From assembly GCA_003427395.1 (NCBI GenBank), contig BFEA01000091.1:3187779-3249352 (forward strand): 61,574 bases of DNA, written 5' to 3'. The translations under genes were made by a program, and so were the position numbers. Each line of letters starts with the position of its first letter. Position 1 is the stretch's first letter. Positions 56,200 through 61,574 of this stretch are shown here, in pieces. Source of the DNA: Chara braunii. Lineage: Eukaryota > Streptophyta > Charophyceae > Charales > Characeae. The notes beneath the pieces were generated by a model. That model did not search any database, was not told the origin of the DNA, and saw nothing but the letters and a program-made list of their open reading frames with translations.

Positions 56200-56880
56200 T
56201 TTTCTGGCGTTGGGCCCATCCGTGCTTGCACGGTGCTGAACTGGCACCCTTAGCCAAGAGCCAAGTCTCTTGAGTCTCGACCACTACAGCCATCACACAG
56301 TGTACAAAAGTGGAACCATCCCGGTCATGATATCAACCCCGCCGGTGCATGGCTGTGGTGTCCAGCACATAACCCTCGGCCACTTAGCCTGGTCACCGCA
56401 CGAAGCTCATCCTCATAGGTTCCCAGGAGCTTACACAGTGGGTTTATGATCAGCACTTCCTGGTCTTGGGTCCATCCGTGCATGCCCGGGATCGAACCTG
56501 CACCCTTAGCTACCAGAGCCAAATCTTTTGACCACTTCAACCATGACATGGTGTACAAAAGAACCATATCGGTCGTGAAATCCATCCCCCCCTGCATAGA
56601 TGTAGTGTCCAAGTTACACCCACACACAGCACCACACAGACGTGGTAATTCTTTCTTACTTCACTCCGATCCAGCACATGACCCTCCACTGCTTTCATAG
56701 CCTGGTCACCACACAAAGCTCATCCTCACAGGTTAGCAGGAGCTTGCGCAGTGGTTCTATAGCAGTGCATTTTGGCCGTAAATCCATTTGTGCACGCATG
56801 GAATTGAACCAACACCCTTAGCCACAAGATCCAAGTCTCTTAGCCACTATAGTCATGACAAAGCGTATAAAAGTGGACAG
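56200..56880 (-). repeat. Three tandem tRNA-derived SINE-like units
   Basis: On the minus strand each unit has a pol III promoter pattern. The middle copy reads GTGGTCAAAAGATTTGGC (A-box side), CTAAGGGTGCA, then GGTTCGATCCCGGGCA (exact B box, 56483-56498). The first (B box near 56228-56240) and third (near 56799-56811, GGTTCAATTCC) are more diverged. Spacing is about 256 and 313 bp. Between them TGAGGATGAG, AGGAGCTT and TAAGC-type words repeat, so the whole unit, not just the tRNA head, is duplicated. They lie opposite to FPG in its probable first intron. Confidence 0.7.
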
Positions 56881-56885
56881 GCCAC

Positions 56886-57700
56886 TGTCGAGCACACTGG
56901 CTCTCCCCGTAGAGGGAGCCCTCCAGGTCGTGTCACACAGGAGGAAGGGAATGTGGAGTGCACTTGAACAGTTTGCTACTCCGACAGGGTGTGCCAGCTT
57001 ACATCCCACCTTGCCCTGTGGCAGGATAAGGGCCTACGGGGCAAGCTTCCCCTGCCCAAGGGGCTGTCACCACCCTTGCGGGCGTACCCCCCCATGGGGT
57101 TACTGATGCTCATGGAACAACTTTTACCTGCTCGGTAGAGGTACATCAGCCAAGGGCGTTTGCGAACAATGCCTTCGTGAACCTGCTGTTGACCAAAGGT
57201 CAGGGGGTGTTGAACTCCGGCGCCTTAGAGGCGAACAGTTGACTAAGGCGTCTTACCCCTTTTGCTCCTAGTCCCTTTCTCTACCTCATAGTGTCGCACG
57301 GATGTGCACTCCCCCTTCTGAACGTTGATCGTCTCAAGCTCTATACAACACATACAGAGTACCAAATGATCTTGGCATAATGGACCCCTAACCAGATGTG
57401 TGGCACCACCTACCATGGGTAGTGGACGGCGGGATCTATCATGCTTGATGAAGTTTCTGTACCCACATGGGACTTCCTCTGGCCTACTCCGCTGTCGAGA
57501 GATGACGCTTAGTGATGAAGCCGGTCTAACTTGTGAGAAGAGATAGGATTCGATGCAGGCCGACCTCCACCCATAACATCAGAGCCATTATGCGAAGCAA
57601 CACGTCGCCTCACATGCCGAGGCTAAGCGAAGTCTGGAGAACCTCACACACTGAAATCTTCGGAGTTATGCCTACCCCTTTCACGGATTGTCACTGATAG
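56886..57700 (-). mobile_element. LTR-like repeat fragment with terminal module, copy 6
   Basis: At 56886-57260 the minus strand matches the shared module (GGTGGTGACAGCCCCTT, GCATTGTTCGCAAACGCCC, TCGACAGTGG end). The sequence continues to about 57700 with AGTGTGTGAGG and GGCGACGTG words that I could not assign to family 1 or 2. It may be a third family sharing the module. Confidence 0.55.
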
Positions 57701-58350
57701 GACAGCCAACTTCAAGAGCCGTTCAATCCGATAAGGAAAGCATAAAGTAATCCTGTAATCAAACAACAAGCTTGACTGTTGATGCTCGCCGTTGGTCTTT
57801 TCAAGGCACTTCTACCAGAGCCATATCGCAGAAGACCATTATCAGGAAAAACAATGCCATTCAAATATAGACTTTTTGACTCTTTTTGCCACATGACCAT
57901 AACCACAGCAAGGAAATTTTTGCCTCCTTGAACACGCGGCATACAACATGCCATGAATTCCAACAAGCTCAATGCCGTAGATGATGCTCACATGAGCAAG
58001 CATACCTGAATGAACATGTGTACAAACAAAATCAAACGGACAGGGCAGACAAGACTCACTTTGCAGTTCCATAGGAGGTGAGTCCAAATGACAAGCGATC
58101 TGGAACAAAATCGAATCCAAGCAACAATCGGTCGCAGTCCCAATTTGTACAATCAAATTCTAATACAGGTCTACCAAATTGCCTCCTCTTTGAGGGCGTA
58201 CAACTTCAGTTCACACACATCTCCTCCACTCGCTCTCTCCCACTGGTCAAACTGACAGCGTTTCTCCTTGCATGCAAGGTATCACAATCACCTGACTGTG
58301 CCACTCATGCAGCCACCGAGTGCAATTAGTGTTGACAATGCGGTCAGGTT
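57701..58350. other. No gene recognised
   Basis: Overlapping minus frames (57712-57972 and 57842-58156) have ordinary composition with Cys and hydrophobic residues but no recognisable domain. They are a weak candidate for exon remains. Confidence 0.3.
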
Positions 58351-58359
58351 GACCCCGCA

Positions 58360-58760
58360 CCGCAATGATGCCGAAGCGGATCCTAGGCAAGCTAGAAGGC
58401 CAGCAGGAGGCCTGAACGGTCCAAAGGACCACCTCACCACTTTGGCCGGGTTCACCTCAACCATATGCCCGAGCTGGAGTACAGTCCACCCTAGGACGCC
58501 CTTTCCGCGCCACAGACAGGTATTAATTTGATTCCACTGCAATGCGGAAGCGGACCCCAGGACAGCTTGAAGCCCATCATAAGGGACACCTCACCACTTT
58601 GACCAAACTCACCTCGACCTATGCCTAAGGTGGAGTAAAGTCCACCTTAGGACGGCCTTTCCCCACGACAGACAGGCATAAATTGGATCTCAGTGCAATG
58701 CTAAAGCAGACCCTGGCCCAACCCGCAGACTTGCACGAGGTCTCAACGTCCAAGTGTGCC
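58360..58760. repeat. 155-180-bp tandem repeat, about 2.3 units
   Basis: Unit starts at 58362, 58542 and 58697 share GCAATG..GAAGCGGA[T/C]CC, followed by ACCTCACCACTTTG[G/A]CC, TCCACC.TAGGACG and CCACGACAGACAGG. The third is partial. It is noncoding. Confidence 0.75.
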
Positions 58761-59275
58761 GCGTACCTTGTTCCGGCATTTGGCAGCCTCCCCGCAACGC
58801 ATGCACACATTGTGCACACATAGTGTGGACACTCACACACGTATACGAGGCTTGCCCTTTTGTTGTTAGCTTCGTCACAGCACCCCTCGAAGGAGGTGAC
58901 CAGGCCTGGGGTTCGCTAACAAGCCGGAGCTATGCAACACTAGTCCCTAGCACACCCCGCAATGATTCCAGTCTCTGTAAACTTCGCCTTGTAGTATGCT
59001 CAACTCACTCACGTCGCCTGCCATCTTTTCCAGCACTCTTGCAATGTGCATGCTCATTGCTCATACACGTGGCCGTCATAACAGTGGCCACTTGTACTTT
59101 TACACCTCTGCCTCTGGCTGGGAAAACTTGCTTCAGCCAAGGTAACAGCCTTGACACTTGCCCTTGCCTCGGCGGTGGACCGCCTTGGGGCTTCTATAGC
59201 CTCACTGTGTGCCAACTCTAGCTGGACACGATGTAGTGAGGCTTCTAGAGCTTCACACCACGCACACATTGTGCG
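58761..59275. other. No gene recognised
   Basis: A 155-codon plus frame (58754-59221) crosses the region without any domain. TGTGCACACAT-type palindromic words occur near 58810. Confidence 0.35.
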
Positions 59276-59329
59276 CCTGCACTTGGCGCTTGAATTGCGC
59301 CAGGTGTAGACGCAAGCGCCAAGTGCAGG
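59276..59329. repeat. Perfect 17-bp inverted repeat
   Basis: CCTGCACTTGGCGCTTG (59276-59292) pairs exactly with 59313-59329 across a 20-nt loop. On RNA from either strand it would be a strong hairpin. Confidence 0.85.
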
Positions 59330-61574
59330 CAAGGAAACACGCCCGCACCTGCCTCAAGGGGGCTGGAAGAGTCCAGGTCCCTTTCCAACAGCCACCACAT
59401 GATTTTCCTCGTTTGCCCAATAAACTGATTGGATGATATCCTTTTCACTAGGACCTCCAAGCCCTCCCGTACATCTGCTCGCCTGGTTCCACCAGACGAA
59501 TCTGGCCGTCAAATGAGCCAGAGATTTGACTGGTACTGCCGTCAAAAGGTTTAGTCCTTAGAACCTACTGCTTCAACGGTGCTGAATTCCTGGAGTCATT
59601 CCACCCCATTGAAGCTGTTTTCTAGACCGTTCTGGGCCTCTCTCTTTGAAAGGCCCAGTAGTACCGGATATGTTTGGATCGATTTTCATCCAAGCTTGTC
59701 TGGTGCTACTGTATTTCTCCTCCCCTAGGCTCTCGGACCTTCTCCCAATGGTTACCCGATATTCTCGAGTGAATGTGGCGACGATGATGGTCAGTTCTGA
59801 CTAGTAATACCAGCTTGCCTGCTGTTCCAGGCTTTTCCAGGCCTTTCTCAAGCCTTACATGTGGCGCTTTTCGGCTGCGCAATCATGCGATCTCATGACC
59901 AAAAGTGTGCTGCTGCTCCCAGGGCCTTCTACGACAACCTGCCCCAGACCCAAGCGCTGTTCATGTGGCCTTCCACATCTCTTAGGGCTGATCAACCCAT
60001 GTCCAAGTGCTGTGCATGTGGACCTTGGGCAGCGAAGCTGGCGGTGCTTGCATACGACTACCAGAACATCAACCAGACACCCTTGTAGTCCTCCCACCCC
60101 CCATTCACGTCCTCATTATTTATCATGAATAGTAGATGATCACTTATATGATGAGTTAACATAATCACCTTTCCTACGGGAACTGATGCTGAGTATAGTC
60201 TTTAGCGAGCCTCAGAATCCAATTGTGCTGCTTGAAATTGGTGCAGCCCTCCAACAGCTGCAAATAAAAAACGCCTACTAAGACGAATACCAGAATTAGC
60301 ATTTGCCCCACCTTATTGTCTGGGACTAATGCCAGTTATAGCCTTTGGCTAGCCTCAAACAAAACAAATTGACCCCTTTGGAGTGCAGTAGATACAGCCT
60401 CTGGCTAGCTTCACCTGGAGATGCATCATCCGCTGCTGGTAATGCAACCTGGGTCTCTTGCGCAAGACAGGGATGCACACAGTACAGTACAACAGATATA
60501 AGTGCCGTCAGAAGTTTAACTTGGGCTTGCTGAATGTAGGGGTACTCACACCATACTACATCCGACGAGGTACCGTAAAATCTCACAACATCATCCCATG
60601 TATCCATGGGGGTGCACTCACTACACCCATGATGCTTGACGGCACCGACAGGAGTCTAACCTGGGCCTCCTAAAAGTACATAGGAATTCTCGCATAATGT
60701 CAAGATTTTCAAAGTTCAAAGGCATACCTCAGTGCCCCGAAGCACCATCGCGAGTCTGAACTAGGGCTCCTTACACATAATTACCTGACATCTAATTATT
60801 CTGAGCAACAGTAAGGATGAAAAACCTCCCAAACAACGATTTCATCAATTTAGAAATGTCGTAGTGAAGGTAAACCTCCTCTCCAATATGTCCTCCTACC
60901 CGCTCCATTCTTCTGGGCAAAATTGACAATTCTTTTTCTTCTTTCTTTTCTTTAGACACGTAGTGGTTTCTCTGTCCCCATCTTTTATCACCCTTGGCTC
61001 TTCTTTGATTTGGCGAAGTTTACACTTCTTTCTCTTTTTTTTTTGGGAGACTTAGTCGTTTTCCAGTACCCCATTTTTGTTCCCGTAGGGTCTTCTTTGG
61101 TTTCATCGAAGTTTAATACGTCGTTTCTAATCCCCTGTTTTTTGTTTGTAAGGAGGTTCTTTGGTTTCATCCAACTTCACACTTCTTTTTCTTCTTTTCT
61201 TTTCTTTGGGGACCTACGCATTTTCCGGTTCCCCATCTTTTATCCCTTTGCGGGCTTGGGGCCTTTTGCATGGTTGCCAACCGGATGTCCCGATCCGGAT
61301 CCAGACAGTCCGGGTATGGATGTCGGGGTCCAGTGTCCGTTCCGGTAGGTCCAGAGAGACCCCGATTTCAAGAAACTCCCAAAAACAATTTGGGTCCCCA
61401 CTCCCCAGGCCATTTTCCATGGCCTGGGGGACCCCTTAAAATTGTTGTCAGTCCTTTTGCGAACCGGCGGCCCAACCGGACCGGCCTCGAAGTGCTGAGT
61501 GTGCCAAAGGTCACAGGGGAGTTCAGGGGAGGAATGTGTTGCCCGCTGGTGGGAGGACTCCATTTTCGACAAGC
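59330..61574. other. No gene recognised; degenerate repeats at 60430-60770
   Basis: Phrases like GT.TAACTTGGGCTTGCT, GTCTAACCTGGGCCTCCT and TCTGAACTAGGGCTCCTT recur near 60512, 60650 and 60752, suggesting an old tandem repeat of 100-140 bp. From 60930 on, CTTTCTTTTCTTT..GGAGACTTA..TTTTCC..CCCCAT-like segments repeat about every 80-120 bp (near 60945, 61030, 61190). No FPG downstream exon was identified. Confidence 0.45.

Overview
The window looks like a repeat-dominated nuclear segment from a plant-lineage (streptophyte) eukaryote. Three things point there: a plant-type formamidopyrimidine-DNA glycosylase (FPG/MutM) first exon with a GT splice donor, a Ty3/gypsy element whose primer-binding site has the usual plant initiator-tRNA-Met form, and tRNA-headed SINE-like repeats. 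The mix of very long noncoding LTR-like repeats, gypsy debris and hammerhead-ribozyme repeats would suit a charophyte alga such as Chara, but that is a guess that I cannot check here. There is one 751-base assembly gap (40824-41574).

Protein-coding content is very low. The only confident host coding piece is the FPG exon at 55096-55324 (+). Everything else that reads as protein is transposon debris: a nearly complete but broken Ty3/gypsy element (about 47300-53925, +), a second gag remnant (38380-39226, -), three short gag N-terminal fragments (-), and the 3' end of a LINE (about 32560-33440, +).

Layout. 1-8100: no gene; simple repeats and small tandem duplications. 8101-16340: two long LTR-like repeats in minus orientation, family 1 at about 8127-12500 and family 2 at about 12842-16340. 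The second carries a 404-bp MITE whose empty site is visible in the other family 2 copy. 16340-24950: no recognised gene; a large imperfect inverted repeat centred near 20500 and a compound microsatellite. 24950-32004: two plus-strand copies of family 1; the second contains an inserted hammerhead-type element. 32030-38300: LINE and pseudogene fragments, a long-TIR MITE, and purine/pyrimidine strand-asymmetric tracts. 38380-40170: antisense gag followed by a 220-250-bp tandem repeat. 40570-44438: a tRNA-like SINE head, the gap, and the second family 2 copy. 45300-45915: a tandem array of hammerhead-ribozyme repeats. 47300-53925: the gypsy element. 55096 onward: FPG exon 1, with G-rich and SINE sequence in what is probably its first intron, then further LTR and tandem repeats.

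Two systems stand out. First, family 1 carries an array of about 12-15 short hairpins. Their apical loop is nearly invariant (CCATAAGTTGG in one copy, CCATAAGATTGG in the diverged copy), while the stem sequences differ from hairpin to hairpin yet stay complementary. This covariation argues for a selected RNA structure in a noncoding element. Second, the window holds hammerhead-ribozyme repeats, both as a local array and as a solo insertion. All six long LTR-like copies, although otherwise divergent, share a GC-rich 3' module of about 400 bp ending in GCTCGACA or a variant of it.
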